This document shows positions 1-7,548 of a DNA stretch of 64,000 nt, one piece after another. Under the pieces are notes generated by a model that did not search any database, was not told the DNA's origin, and was given only the letters and a program-made list of their open reading frames with translations. Position 1 is the first letter of the stretch; every line of letters starts with the position of its first letter. The stretch is from a virus. Location of the stretch: positions 91,853-155,852 of the IMG/VR virus record IMGVR_UViG_3300038462_000040, one strand, 5' to 3'. The position numbers and the translations under genes are program-made.

Positions 1-204
1 CTTGCTTTGGCATTATATCAATTTTCAAAAAAGGGAATTTATTTATCAGATAAAGAAAAAGAATATATATTATTCACATTTTCAATATTTTCAGAATATG
101 GTGATGATTTAGGTATTCAATCAAAAGAACAACATAAAAAACTTTGTGAAGAACTTGAAAAAATAAAAAATAAACACTTTAAAAAATCAAATAAAGAAGT
201 TTAA
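1..204 (+). CDS. C-terminal part of a hypothetical protein (cut by window edge)
   Basis: The frame is open to the left edge, so this is the 3' end of a longer gene; a TTG at position 7 is not needed as a start. The visible 67 codons give a charged, Lys/Glu-rich helical tail ending in KSNKEV and a TAA stop. No family is recognised. It converges on the minus-strand gene that ends 20 bases downstream. Confidence 0.6.
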   Translation, partial: LALALYQFSKKGIYLSDKEKEYILFTFSIFSEYGDDLGIQSKEQHKKLCEELEKIKNKHFKKSNKEV

Positions 205-223
205 TTCCCTTATTTATTAATAA

Positions 224-949
224 TTATCTCTTTACGCTTTCAAGTGTAAATATGCTTTGGTCTTTATTCCAATTATCAAAATTAAATGGGTCAATTCCCA
301 ATTTTTGTAAATATTTTGTTGTAACTACTTTAGTAATTTTAGGGTCAATTTGCATATCTTTAATATCATCATAAAAATAATGTCTTTTATCTGCTTTAAG
401 TTCTTCTGAATCATAACCATGATAATCCCATCCATTTAAAATTTTATTATTTGATTTCAAAACAGCAAAATGTGTATATTTTGGATTAACACCTCGTGCT
501 ACTTCATTAATTGGTTTATCTTGTACTTTATCATATAAATTACTCACAATTAAGTTAAATTCATCTTTAGCTAATTCCAAATCTTTTTCATTGGTAATCC
601 AGAAATAATCAGTGCCTTCTTCGCTATCATTCTCCATTTGAATACCACTACTTCTTAAATCATTAATAATCTGTAATTTTAACTTATCATTAGCACCAAC
701 AACAGTTGTACCTTCTCCAGTGAATAAATCATTATACATTGCATCAGTAATTTGTTTTATTTTTTCACTTTCTTGACTTGAAACAATAATTTTTTGTTCT
801 GGTTTATTATAATATCCACCATCAGATGCTACTGCAAGTTCCTCATTTACTGATTCACTATTAGATACTGTTAAAAGTTCCTCATTTAATTTAAATTCGG
901 GATTAACTTTATGCATGACTTCAAAAAGTCTTTGTTTATTATTTGCCAT
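224..949 (-). CDS. Hypothetical virion protein with capsid-targeting-like N-terminus
   Basis: 241 aa, no recognised enzymatic domain. Residues 5-23 read KQRLFEVMHKVNPEFKLNE. The same pattern (RLFEVM...F-K-x-L-x-E) opens two other head-region proteins here (starts at 31591 and 31068). It ends in L21-N22-E23, which matches the L/I-x-E cleavage rule of T4 prohead protease. I infer an internal head protein packaged by this tag and then trimmed. A GTATTTATA promoter-like motif lies 15 bases upstream of the ATG. The function of the mature part is unknown. Confidence 0.7.
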   Translation of the reverse strand: MANNKQRLFEVMHKVNPEFKLNEELLTVSNSESVNEELAVASDGGYYNKPEQKIIVSSQESEKIKQITDAMYNDLFTGEGTTVVGANDKLKLQIINDLRSSGIQMENDSEEGTDYFWITNEKDLELAKDEFNLIVSNLYDKVQDKPINEVARGVNPKYTHFAVLKSNNKILNGWDYHGYDSEELKADKRHYFYDDIKDMQIDPKITKVVTTKYLQKLGIDPFNFDNWNKDQSIFTLESVKR

Positions 950-963
950 TATATTAATTTTTA

Positions 964-972
964 TATAAATAC
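964..972 (-). promoter_or_regulatory. GTATTTATA promoter-like motif
   Basis: On the minus strand the box reads GTATTTATA followed by TAAAA, 15 bases before the ATG of the gene starting at 949. It is one of about 30 copies of this motif placed just upstream of phage genes. Confidence 0.6.
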
Positions 973-1001
973 GTAATTAATTTCCTTTTGTTTCATTTAT
1001 C

Positions 1002-1565
1002 TTAAACAATAGAAGTACCTTTTTCACCACCCTCAAAAAATTTGATTGTATCAGAAATTACCGGAACACCAGTTACTCTTTTCCAATATGGAAAAAATCC
1101 TCCAATTGTTTTTTTTGTTTCATCTGTAACATTATTTGCACTTTCAACTTCATAATATCTATTCTTTTCACCACTCATATTATATTCAATAATATCACCT
1201 CTATTGATTTCTACTTGTTTTTCTTCAAGTTCTTTAAGATATACACCAAAACTAATATTACCAGTATTATCACGAGCAATACCACTTGGATTATTACCAT
1301 AATTTTCCTGTTTACCTTCTTCGATAGTAACCATAACTTTTAATCTAACTGGTGACATAAACTTTTTATCATTTGCTTTGGTTTGACCATATAAATTATG
1401 TGTTTTGGTTTCTATTAAGTTAATTCTATGCAAAATAACTTCTTGCGCATTATCAGTTTCTAAAAATTGTCTACCATACATAATATCTAAATCAATTGAA
1501 CTTTGAGTTACAAATAATCCATATCGCTGAGATTCAAGGTCAACTATTTGTTTTTTCTTTTTCAT
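1002..1565 (-). CDS. Putative neck / head-completion protein (gp14-like)
   Basis: 187 aa. The stretch R-G-D-I-I-E-Y near residue 123, followed by a YYEVES segment and a G-G-F-F-P-Y-W tail, resembles phage head-completion proteins in which a 'GD-I-EY' turn precedes a YEI strand. It lies close to a gp13-like neck gene (2948-4066), the same order as T4 genes 13-14. The family assignment rests on context and weak motif similarity, so it could be another connector or tail-completion protein. A GTATTTATA motif lies 22 bases upstream of the start. Confidence 0.5.
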   Translation of the reverse strand: MKKKKQIVDLESQRYGLFVTQSSIDLDIMYGRQFLETDNAQEVILHRINLIETKTHNLYGQTKANDKKFMSPVRLKVMVTIEEGKQENYGNNPSGIARDNTGNISFGVYLKELEEKQVEINRGDIIEYNMSGEKNRYYEVESANNVTDETKKTIGGFFPYWKRVTGVPVISDTIKFFEGGEKGTSIV

Positions 1566-1586
1566 TAATAATATTAATTATTTTTA

Positions 1587-1595
1587 TATAAATAC
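1587..1595 (-). promoter_or_regulatory. GTATTTATA promoter-like motif
   Basis: Minus-strand copy of the recurrent motif, followed by TAAAAA, upstream of the gp14-like gene starting at 1565. Confidence 0.6.
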
Positions 1596-1615
1596 TGTTG
1601 TTTATTAACTTTAAA

Positions 1616-1624
1616 GTATTTATA
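1616..1624 (+). promoter_or_regulatory. GTATTTATA promoter-like motif
   Basis: Plus-strand copy 27 bases before the ATG at 1652. Because it overlaps the extra N-terminal codons of the longer reading frame (from 1598), it argues for the 1652 start. Confidence 0.55.
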
Positions 1625-1651
1625 TTTGTAATTAATTTAAAATACAAAGCT

Positions 1652-1804
1652 ATGAGATACGATAAAGATAAAAATGATGTTCTTAATATTAGATTAAGTA
1701 TTGGTTTAAAAGAACAATATTTAAAATTTGTAAAAGATAATGGATATTGTCTATCCAAAAGAATAAGAATTTTGCTTGAAAATGATATGAAAAATGGAAA
1801 GTGA
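1652..1804 (+). CDS. Small ribbon-helix-helix-like protein
   Basis: 50 aa. The segment DVLNIRLSIGLKEQYLKFVK followed by a basic helix looks like a ribbon-helix-helix DNA-binding fold: a short beta strand N-I-R-L and then two helices. I chose the ATG at 1652 because the upstream codons are overlapped by a promoter-like motif. The gene overlaps the endonuclease gene that follows by 11 bases. Such pairs are common, with the small protein probably repressing or accompanying the endonuclease. Function is inferred from fold only. Confidence 0.6.
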   Translation: MRYDKDKNDVLNIRLSIGLKEQYLKFVKDNGYCLSKRIRILLENDMKNGK

Positions 1805-2942
1805 AGAATTAAAAGTATATTTAGAAACCAATAATAAATCTGGATATAAAACAAGAGAAATACACATAAAAAATAATTTTCCTGACCTATACAATAAAAT
1901 TATTGAATTCTCTAATTCAAATAGTTGGCATGAATTATTATATAATTACATTAATAATTTATTTGAAAACCCTAAATGTATATCTTGTAACAAAATATTA
2001 CATTTAAAAAAATATAATATTGGATATCACAAATATTGTTCAATTAATTGTTTAAATAAATCAGAACAACATAAAGATAAAATAAAACAAACTTGTTTAA
2101 ATACATTTGGTGTAGATAATCCATCAAAATCAAACGAAATTAAGAAAAAAATAAAAAATAAATTATATAAAAATGGAAAATGGTATAATCAAACGGATGA
2201 ATGCAAAAATAAAACAAAACAAACTAATTTAAAAAAATATGGTGTTGACCATTTTTCAAAAACAAAAGAATTTCATAATAAAAGAATTCAAACTAATATT
2301 AGAAGATATGGTATGGATTCATATAATAAAACAGAAAAATCAAAAAATGAAACAAAAAAAAGAAATTTGGAAAAGTATAATACTGAATGGTTTTTATCAA
2401 CAAATGAATTTAAAAAAAAATCAAAAAAAACTTGTTTAATTAAATATGGTGTTGACCATCACACAAAAACTGAAGAATATAAAAATAAAATGAAAATTTA
2501 TTATTTGAAAAAATATGGTGTTGAATATGCTACACAAAATAAAAGGGTTTCCGAAAAAATTGCAGCAACCATGATTGAGAGATATGGCGAATTATGGTTA
2601 AAACATGCCCCAAAATATAATCCTAATTCAATAATATATTTAGATTTATTATCAGAAAAATTAGGGATAGAAATTCAACATGCATTAAATGGTGGTGAAA
2701 AGAAATTTATAAGATATTGGGTTGATGGTTTTATTGCGAAATATAATATATGTATTGAATGGGATGAAAAACATCATAATGCTAAACGACAAAAAGAACG
2801 TGATTTAATTAAAGAAAATTATCTTAAGGAAATGCATAATTGTCATATTATAAGAATAAATGAAAAAGAATTTTTAAAAAATATTGAAGAAAATATAAAA
2901 CTAATCTCTAATCAAATTAATTCTATAATTTCTTCAACATAA
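1794..2942 (+). CDS. Vsr-like homing endonuclease with repeated DNA-binding modules
   Basis: 382 aa. A C-x2-C...C-x3-C zinc cluster lies near residues 62-84. It is followed by about six repeats of roughly 28-33 residues built on T-x-L-K-K-Y-G-V-D-H-x-x-K-T-x-E (about residues 95-245), a pattern seen in phage homing endonucleases as tandem DNA-contacting units. The C-terminus has a Vsr/EDxHD-like nuclease core: YWVDGF, then C-I-E-W-D-E-K-H-H, then a late I-I-R-I-N-E-K-E-F. It sits on the opposite strand between the gp14-like and gp13-like structural genes, a typical homing site. Confidence 0.8.
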   Translation: MESEELKVYLETNNKSGYKTREIHIKNNFPDLYNKIIEFSNSNSWHELLYNYINNLFENPKCISCNKILHLKKYNIGYHKYCSINCLNKSEQHKDKIKQTCLNTFGVDNPSKSNEIKKKIKNKLYKNGKWYNQTDECKNKTKQTNLKKYGVDHFSKTKEFHNKRIQTNIRRYGMDSYNKTEKSKNETKKRNLEKYNTEWFLSTNEFKKKSKKTCLIKYGVDHHTKTEEYKNKMKIYYLKKYGVEYATQNKRVSEKIAATMIERYGELWLKHAPKYNPNSIIYLDLLSEKLGIEIQHALNGGEKKFIRYWVDGFIAKYNICIEWDEKHHNAKRQKERDLIKENYLKEMHNCHIIRINEKEFLKNIEENIKLISNQINSIISST

Positions 2943-2947
2943 CTTGT

Positions 2948-4066
2948 TTATATCGAGATAATTGGAAATTTTGGAGGTTGGAATTTCATAGCATTGTTAA
3001 CATTTTCAGCAATATCTGCACGAATTTTAGTCATATTTTCTTGACTTAAATATTCTAATTGGTCTAAAATAAGTTTTTCTGTATCTTCTTTTAACTTAAT
3101 ACCTTCATCTAATAAATGACGATAATCCATTGTAAGTTCTTTTTCTGTAACTCCTATCGAACCCGTATAAAATCCACGAATTCCACCAATAACTATTTTT
3201 ACTTGAGCTATCAATAAATTTCTTATTTGTTGTTGTGCGATATCATTCATATTACTCCATTGTAATACTTTTGTTGGTGGGTCTGATGGAAGTTTAATAA
3301 CATCGTTATTTTCTTCTAAACATTTATCTCTACCTTCTTTATTTGTATCATAATACCAATACCAAACCTTTCGACCTGCATAATGTTTTCCCCATACAGA
3401 ACCAATTTCATAACGACTATCTGGTATTGGATATAAATGTAACATTTTTTCACCTGTTGCTAAACCAGTAATACGATATGTTAATATTGATTGTAATACT
3501 CTTTGTTTCATTCTACGGTCTTGTGCAGATAAAAGTGTTGAAAACGTAGGTTGAACGTATAATGCAGGTCTACCTAAATACGACATTCCCATCATACCAG
3601 CACTCCATGCATTTAATGCAAATGGGTCAACTAAACCGCCATCAATTTCTGGTGGTGTTTCCCACAATACTTCATTTACTTCACGATTTTTAGGAATAAT
3701 ATAATGTTGTGTATGTCCACTAGTAATAATAAAATCTCTTTTAAGTTCCCAACCAGTAGCTGCTGGAGCATTAGTTCCTAAACCAACTTGTTTTGAATAA
3801 GCATATGTAAAACTTTCCATATAAGTATTTGGTTTAGTAGTAAAAGCACTAAGAAAATCACTATTTTCTTTACTAAGACCTTCTAATCCAATCCATTGCT
3901 GTTCTATTAACCAAGTATTAACTAATGCAGAATAGTCTTCAACAACCATTTCAAGATATGAATCTAGCATTTCATCTTTAATTTCAAATGGTCGTAATGG
4001 ATACCCTAATGTATGTTTAACTCTAAGATATAATTTATTTTTATCTACTGTTGTAATTAATGCCAT
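2948..4066 (-). CDS. Neck protein (gp13-like)
   Basis: 372 aa. The N-terminus (residues 13-60) has LRVKHTLGYPLRPFEIKDEM, then a helix DSYLEMVVEDYSALVNTWLI. This matches the gp13 pattern 'LG-P--I-I-DEM/EQ-DD-L---V-DY' of T4-like neck proteins. The C-terminal half carries a Q-Q-I-R-N-L-L-I-A helix typical of head-tail connector subunits. The protein should sit at the portal vertex and gate packaged DNA. Its neighbours are a gp14-like gene and, further along the same strand, the capsid genes. A GTATTTATA motif lies 14 bases upstream of the ATG. Confidence 0.7.
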   Translation of the reverse strand: MALITTVDKNKLYLRVKHTLGYPLRPFEIKDEMLDSYLEMVVEDYSALVNTWLIEQQWIGLEGLSKENSDFLSAFTTKPNTYMESFTYAYSKQVGLGTNAPAATGWELKRDFIITSGHTQHYIIPKNREVNEVLWETPPEIDGGLVDPFALNAWSAGMMGMSYLGRPALYVQPTFSTLLSAQDRRMKQRVLQSILTYRITGLATGEKMLHLYPIPDSRYEIGSVWGKHYAGRKVWYWYYDTNKEGRDKCLEENNDVIKLPSDPPTKVLQWSNMNDIAQQQIRNLLIAQVKIVIGGIRGFYTGSIGVTEKELTMDYRHLLDEGIKLKEDTEKLILDQLEYLSQENMTKIRADIAENVNNAMKFQPPKFPIISI

Positions 4067-4079
4067 AATAGTATTTTGA

Positions 4080-4088
4080 TATAAATAC
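4080..4088 (-). promoter_or_regulatory. GTATTTATA promoter-like motif
   Basis: Minus-strand copy 14 bases upstream of the gp13-like start at 4066. Confidence 0.6.
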
Positions 4089-4133
4089 TAAAAACTTTTT
4101 TTAAAAAAACATTTTAATCTCAAAAGATTGTTA

Positions 4134-4141
4134 TATATTTG
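4134..4141 (+). promoter_or_regulatory. Bacteroidota-type -7 box (TATATTTG)
   Basis: TATATTTG matches the TAnnTTTG -7 element of Bacteroidota. It overlaps a GTG that could open the next frame, so it argues for the downstream ATG at 4165 as the real start. Confidence 0.5.
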
Positions 4142-4164
4142 TGGTACTCAAGATTAAAACATAT

Positions 4165-4647
4165 ATGTATAATATTGAATATGAAATCAAATTAAATGAA
4201 CAGGGGAGACCTTGTATTGATTTATCACAAGATTATGAACATAGACCTGAAGATAAATTCTTTGCCATCGAATTAGCACGATATATACTTCAAGAGGTAT
4301 ATGGTCGTAGAAGTACAGAATTTGATAAGGAAGCAGCTAAAGTAATTGAAACAAGCATCAATTTGCTTGGACAAATTGGTGATGAAATAGCTGAGATATT
4401 ATGGAATAATATGAAAAGTATTGGTGATTTTGATTTAATTTTAAAGAAAAAATATCATGTAATGGTTGAAACCATTAAATTGAGAGATGAATTAAATGAA
4501 AAATATATTCATTATAATGACAAAATTTACACAAGACAAGAAGGATTAAGAGTTCTTGTGCTTGAAAATAATATAATTTATGAACTACAAGGTGGAATAA
4601 CAAATGAAAATTGGAAAGAATTAACAAATAATGGAAGCGAGACATAA
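4165..4647 (+). CDS. Hypothetical protein in helicase operon
   Basis: 160 aa from the ATG at 4165; an 8-codon-longer frame from a GTG at 4141 overlaps a -7 promoter box and was rejected. The sequence is mixed alpha/beta and acidic with no recognised domain. It is the first gene of a plus-strand group (4165-6598) with a DUF1653-like protein and a helicase. The stop overlaps the next start by 17 bases, implying translational coupling. Confidence 0.65.
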   Translation: MYNIEYEIKLNEQGRPCIDLSQDYEHRPEDKFFAIELARYILQEVYGRRSTEFDKEAAKVIETSINLLGQIGDEIAEILWNNMKSIGDFDLILKKKYHVMVETIKLRDELNEKYIHYNDKIYTRQEGLRVLVLENNIIYELQGGITNENWKELTNNGSET

Positions 4648-4819
4648 AAAAACTGGAAATAAATATTTAATAATTAATGATAATGTAATTAATGCAACAA
4701 ATATTAATGACGGTCAATTAATGATATTATATTGTGGTAAAAGAAAAAATTCTGATTCAATTGAAATTTTTGTAAGGGAAAGATTAGAATTTCTCGAAAA
4801 ATTTAAAATAATTTCTTAA
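4631..4819 (+). CDS. Small DUF1653-like protein
   Basis: 62 aa. ARHKKTGNKYLIINDNVINA followed by V-R-E-R-L-E-F-L-E-K-F resembles the DUF1653 layout: an N-terminal 'H--G--Y-V' strand and a C-terminal 'R---F--KF'. Role unknown. The start overlaps the upstream gene and the stop is one base from the helicase start, so the three are probably co-translated. Confidence 0.5.
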   Translation: MEARHKKTGNKYLIINDNVINATNINDGQLMILYCGKRKNSDSIEIFVRERLEFLEKFKIIS

Positions 4820-4820
4820 T

Positions 4821-6305
4821 ATGAATCATAAACCAACACCAGAACAAGAAAGAATTTTTCTTTTTACAAAAAAAAGACCCGAAAATATACTTATTAAAGC
4901 CTTCGCAGGATGTGGAAAAACCTCAACTATTGTTGAAGCAGTTAAATTACTACCACAAAATAAAAATATTATGTTTTTAGCATTTAATAAACATATTCAA
5001 GAAGAATTAAAAACCAAACTACCTGAATATGTTAGATGTTATACTACTTATGGTCTTGGTACTTCAGCAATTAAAAGAAAATATGGTGATAAAATTCAAT
5101 TTGATGAATTTAAAGCAGATAAGATAATATTAAAAAAATCAAAAAGTTGGGAATTACATGATGAATTTAAAGATGAAGAAGAAATTGGATTTTATTTAAA
5201 TAACATAAAAAAACTCGCTAATTTATGTAGATTAACACTTACTACAAAATCAGAATATATTCCATATATTTCCGAAAGATATGATATTCCAATAAATAAA
5301 CCAAAAGATATTAAAAGAGTATTAAAAGTCTTGGATGAAATGACAATAGATAGAAAAACATTTGATTATACAGATATGATATATTTACCTGCTGTTGATA
5401 ATAGTATTTGGATGTTTCCTCAAGATTATGTTTTTATTGATGAAATACAGGATTTAAATAGATGCCAAATTAAAATTGTTGAAAAAATATTAAAAAAAGA
5501 TAAAACAAATGGAAAAATTATTGGTAGATTAATTAGTGTCGGAGATTTTTTCCAAGGGGTCTACGGTTTCAACGCAGCAGATGACAAGTCTTTCGAATGG
5601 TTTGAAAAATTTCCAAATACAAAAATACTTCCACTTTCAGTATCATTTAGATGTTCAAAAAATGTGATAAAAAAAGCACAAGAAATTGTTCCTGATATTA
5701 AAGCATTAGATAATGCCCCTGATGGTATAGTAAGAGATGGTAATGTAATTACTGAAGCGCAAAGTGGTGATTTTGTATTATGTAGAACTACAATGCCATT
5801 AGTAAAACTATTTTTTGAATTTCTTACACTACATAGAAAAGCAATTATTAAAGGCTCTGATATTGGTGTACATCTTATTGAATTAATTGGTAAAATTAAT
5901 AATATTGATAAATTAATTAAATTCTGGGAAAAAGAATTAGCAACATTTAGACGTGATTTAATGTCAGAAGGAATATTAAATCCTAATGAACATAGTGGAT
6001 ATACTGCTCTTGAAGATAAGGTGATGACATTATTATTTTTAGCCAGACTTTCTGATAGTATTATTGATTTAAAATATAAAATAAAAACAATATTTACTGA
6101 TGAAATACAAGGAATTTGTTTAAGTACTGTACATAAAATCAAAGGTTTAGAAGCTAATAGAGTTTTTATAATCAGACCTGATTTATTACCGTTACAAAAT
6201 GTTAAATCTTGGCAATATATTCAAGAAAAAAACCTTGAATATGTGGCTTATACAAGAGCTAAACTTGAACTAATATTTGATAGAAATTGGACAGATGAAA
6301 AATAA
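4821..6305 (+). CDS. SF1 DNA helicase (UvrD/Dda-like)
   Basis: 494 aa. Walker A is KAFAGCGKTST (about residues 26-36). Motif II is YVFIDEIQDLN (about 202-212). Motif III-like VGDFFQGVYGFNAAD and motif IV-like LSVSFRC follow. Motif V-like LSTVHKIKGLEA and motif VI VAYTRAK are near the C-terminus. These are the ordered motifs of superfamily 1A helicases. In T4-like phages a Dda-type helicase acts in replication initiation and recombination, and that role is inferred here. It is third in a tightly packed operon. Confidence 0.85.
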   Translation: MNHKPTPEQERIFLFTKKRPENILIKAFAGCGKTSTIVEAVKLLPQNKNIMFLAFNKHIQEELKTKLPEYVRCYTTYGLGTSAIKRKYGDKIQFDEFKADKIILKKSKSWELHDEFKDEEEIGFYLNNIKKLANLCRLTLTTKSEYIPYISERYDIPINKPKDIKRVLKVLDEMTIDRKTFDYTDMIYLPAVDNSIWMFPQDYVFIDEIQDLNRCQIKIVEKILKKDKTNGKIIGRLISVGDFFQGVYGFNAADDKSFEWFEKFPNTKILPLSVSFRCSKNVIKKAQEIVPDIKALDNAPDGIVRDGNVITEAQSGDFVLCRTTMPLVKLFFEFLTLHRKAIIKGSDIGVHLIELIGKINNIDKLIKFWEKELATFRRDLMSEGILNPNEHSGYTALEDKVMTLLFLARLSDSIIDLKYKIKTIFTDEIQGICLSTVHKIKGLEANRVFIIRPDLLPLQNVKSWQYIQEKNLEYVAYTRAKLELIFDRNWTDEK

Positions 6306-6316
6306 TAAATTATAAT

Positions 6317-6598
6317 ATGGAATGGAAAGTTAAAATCGAAAGAAAAGAAAATCAAAGGATTGTTGTAAAATTCAATCCAGAAGCAGAACATTTATATTTT
6401 TATGGTCAATATAAACCTCATAATCAAGAATGGGTGACATTTAGTGAAAATAAATGTAAAATATTTGATATTGATGCAAATACAATTCAAGAAACATTAT
6501 TAAGTACTTATGAAATAATGAAAAAAAGACTTGATAAATATAATGAAATTGCAGAAGGATTTACTTTAATTAAAGTAATCGAAATTCAGGAAAAATAA
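6317..6598 (+). CDS. Hypothetical protein downstream of helicase
   Basis: 93 aa, mixed beta/alpha, no recognised domain. It begins 11 bases after the helicase stop and is last in the operon. It converges with a minus-strand membrane-protein gene 4 bases away. Confidence 0.6.
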   Translation: MEWKVKIERKENQRIVVKFNPEAEHLYFYGQYKPHNQEWVTFSENKCKIFDIDANTIQETLLSTYEIMKKRLDKYNEIAEGFTLIKVIEIQEK

Positions 6599-6602
6599 AT
6601 TA

Positions 6603-6968
6603 TTATTTAGTGTTTGCACCCATATTGCTTCCAAGTGAACCGCCAGTATTAGCAATAGGTTTTTCGTGATTTTGATTTTCTTTATTCATTGCTTCAATCG
6701 TTGCATTTAATGAACCAATCGAAGAATTAATATTACCAAGTTTATCATAAAATATTTGATTTTGTGATTTTTGGTCTTCAAACATTTTGCTATAAACCTT
6801 TTCAGTATTATCAACTTTTGGTACTATAACAATTTGATAAAACCCATAGAAAATTCCTAATATTGTACCTATTGTAGCAAAAAAACTTTTTAAAGTAAAC
6901 ACTATTTGAGTATTTGCATTTATTTGTACTTTAGTATTTATATCTGTTGTAGTTACTTTCTTTCTCAT
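6603..6968 (-). CDS. Small membrane protein with coiled-coil tail
   Basis: 121 aa from the ATG at 6968 (MRKKVTTTD). A frame extended to 7046 would run into the preceding gene. One hydrophobic segment (FFATIGTILGIFYGFYQIVI, about residues 26-45) is followed by a soluble helical segment and a Gly/Asn-rich tail. Topology suggests an inner-membrane protein with one span. Holin or spanin accessory roles are possible but unsupported. Confidence 0.6.
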   Translation of the reverse strand: MRKKVTTTDINTKVQINANTQIVFTLKSFFATIGTILGIFYGFYQIVIVPKVDNTEKVYSKMFEDQKSQNQIFYDKLGNINSSIGSLNATIEAMNKENQNHEKPIANTGGSLGSNMGANTK

Positions 6969-6975
6969 TATTTCT

Positions 6976-7458
6976 TTATTTATTTTGAAAATAATTAGAA
7001 CTTTCCCAAGAAATTTTAATATTAATTGTATCATTGCTTGTTTCATACCAGTAAATTATTGTTGGTTTAGTATCAATTATTGCAGTAAATCCATTTGGAA
7101 ATTGTTCATGTGTAACTTCAATGTCATTAATAAATACTTTTGCATTATATATCCATGTCTTTACTAAAATATTATTTCTTTTTGATTCACTAATTAAAAC
7201 TAATTCATATCTATATTTAGGTAAATTAGCTACTGTTTTTTGTGTAATATTATAATTAGCATATGTTAAAACTTTTTGTTTTGTTATATAAGATGAAATA
7301 ATAATTTTATCTACATATACATTATCTATAGATTTATCCACTGCCACATTACTCCAAGTACCAAGAGTATCATAAACAATTTTTTTATCATAAGATTGTG
7401 CTTTTAATGTTAAAATTGGAATAAACATTAAAAATAACAAAAAATATAATTTTTTCAT
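6976..7458 (-). CDS. Secreted/periplasmic hypothetical protein
   Basis: 160 aa. The N-terminus is a clear signal peptide: MKKLYFLLFLMFIPILTLKA, then Q|S, a signal-peptidase-I site of the kind common in Bacteroidota. The mature part is beta-rich with no recognised domain. It lies 7 bases upstream of the single-span protein gene on the same strand, so the two may act together at the envelope. A TATAAATAC box (GTATTTATA on the coding strand) lies 18 bases upstream. Confidence 0.7.
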   Translation of the reverse strand: MKKLYFLLFLMFIPILTLKAQSYDKKIVYDTLGTWSNVAVDKSIDNVYVDKIIISSYITKQKVLTYANYNITQKTVANLPKYRYELVLISESKRNNILVKTWIYNAKVFINDIEVTHEQFPNGFTAIIDTKPTIIYWYETSNDTINIKISWESSNYFQNK

Positions 7459-7475
7459 AGTATTACTATTATTGC

Positions 7476-7484
7476 TATAAATAC
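7476..7484 (-). promoter_or_regulatory. GTATTTATA promoter-like motif
   Basis: Minus-strand copy upstream of the secreted-protein gene starting at 7458. Confidence 0.55.
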
Positions 7485-7496
7485 TTCAATATAAAT

Positions 7497-7527
7497 AAAA
7501 AAAGGGATTGAATTCAATCCCTTTTTT
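7497..7527. terminator. Bidirectional intrinsic terminator
   Basis: Perfect palindrome AGGGATTGAATTCAATCCCT flanked by A7 and T6 runs, so it can terminate in both directions. It ends the capsid gene transcript on the minus strand. Confidence 0.85.
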
Positions 7528-7548
7528 CTTTATTTATTACTTAATTGA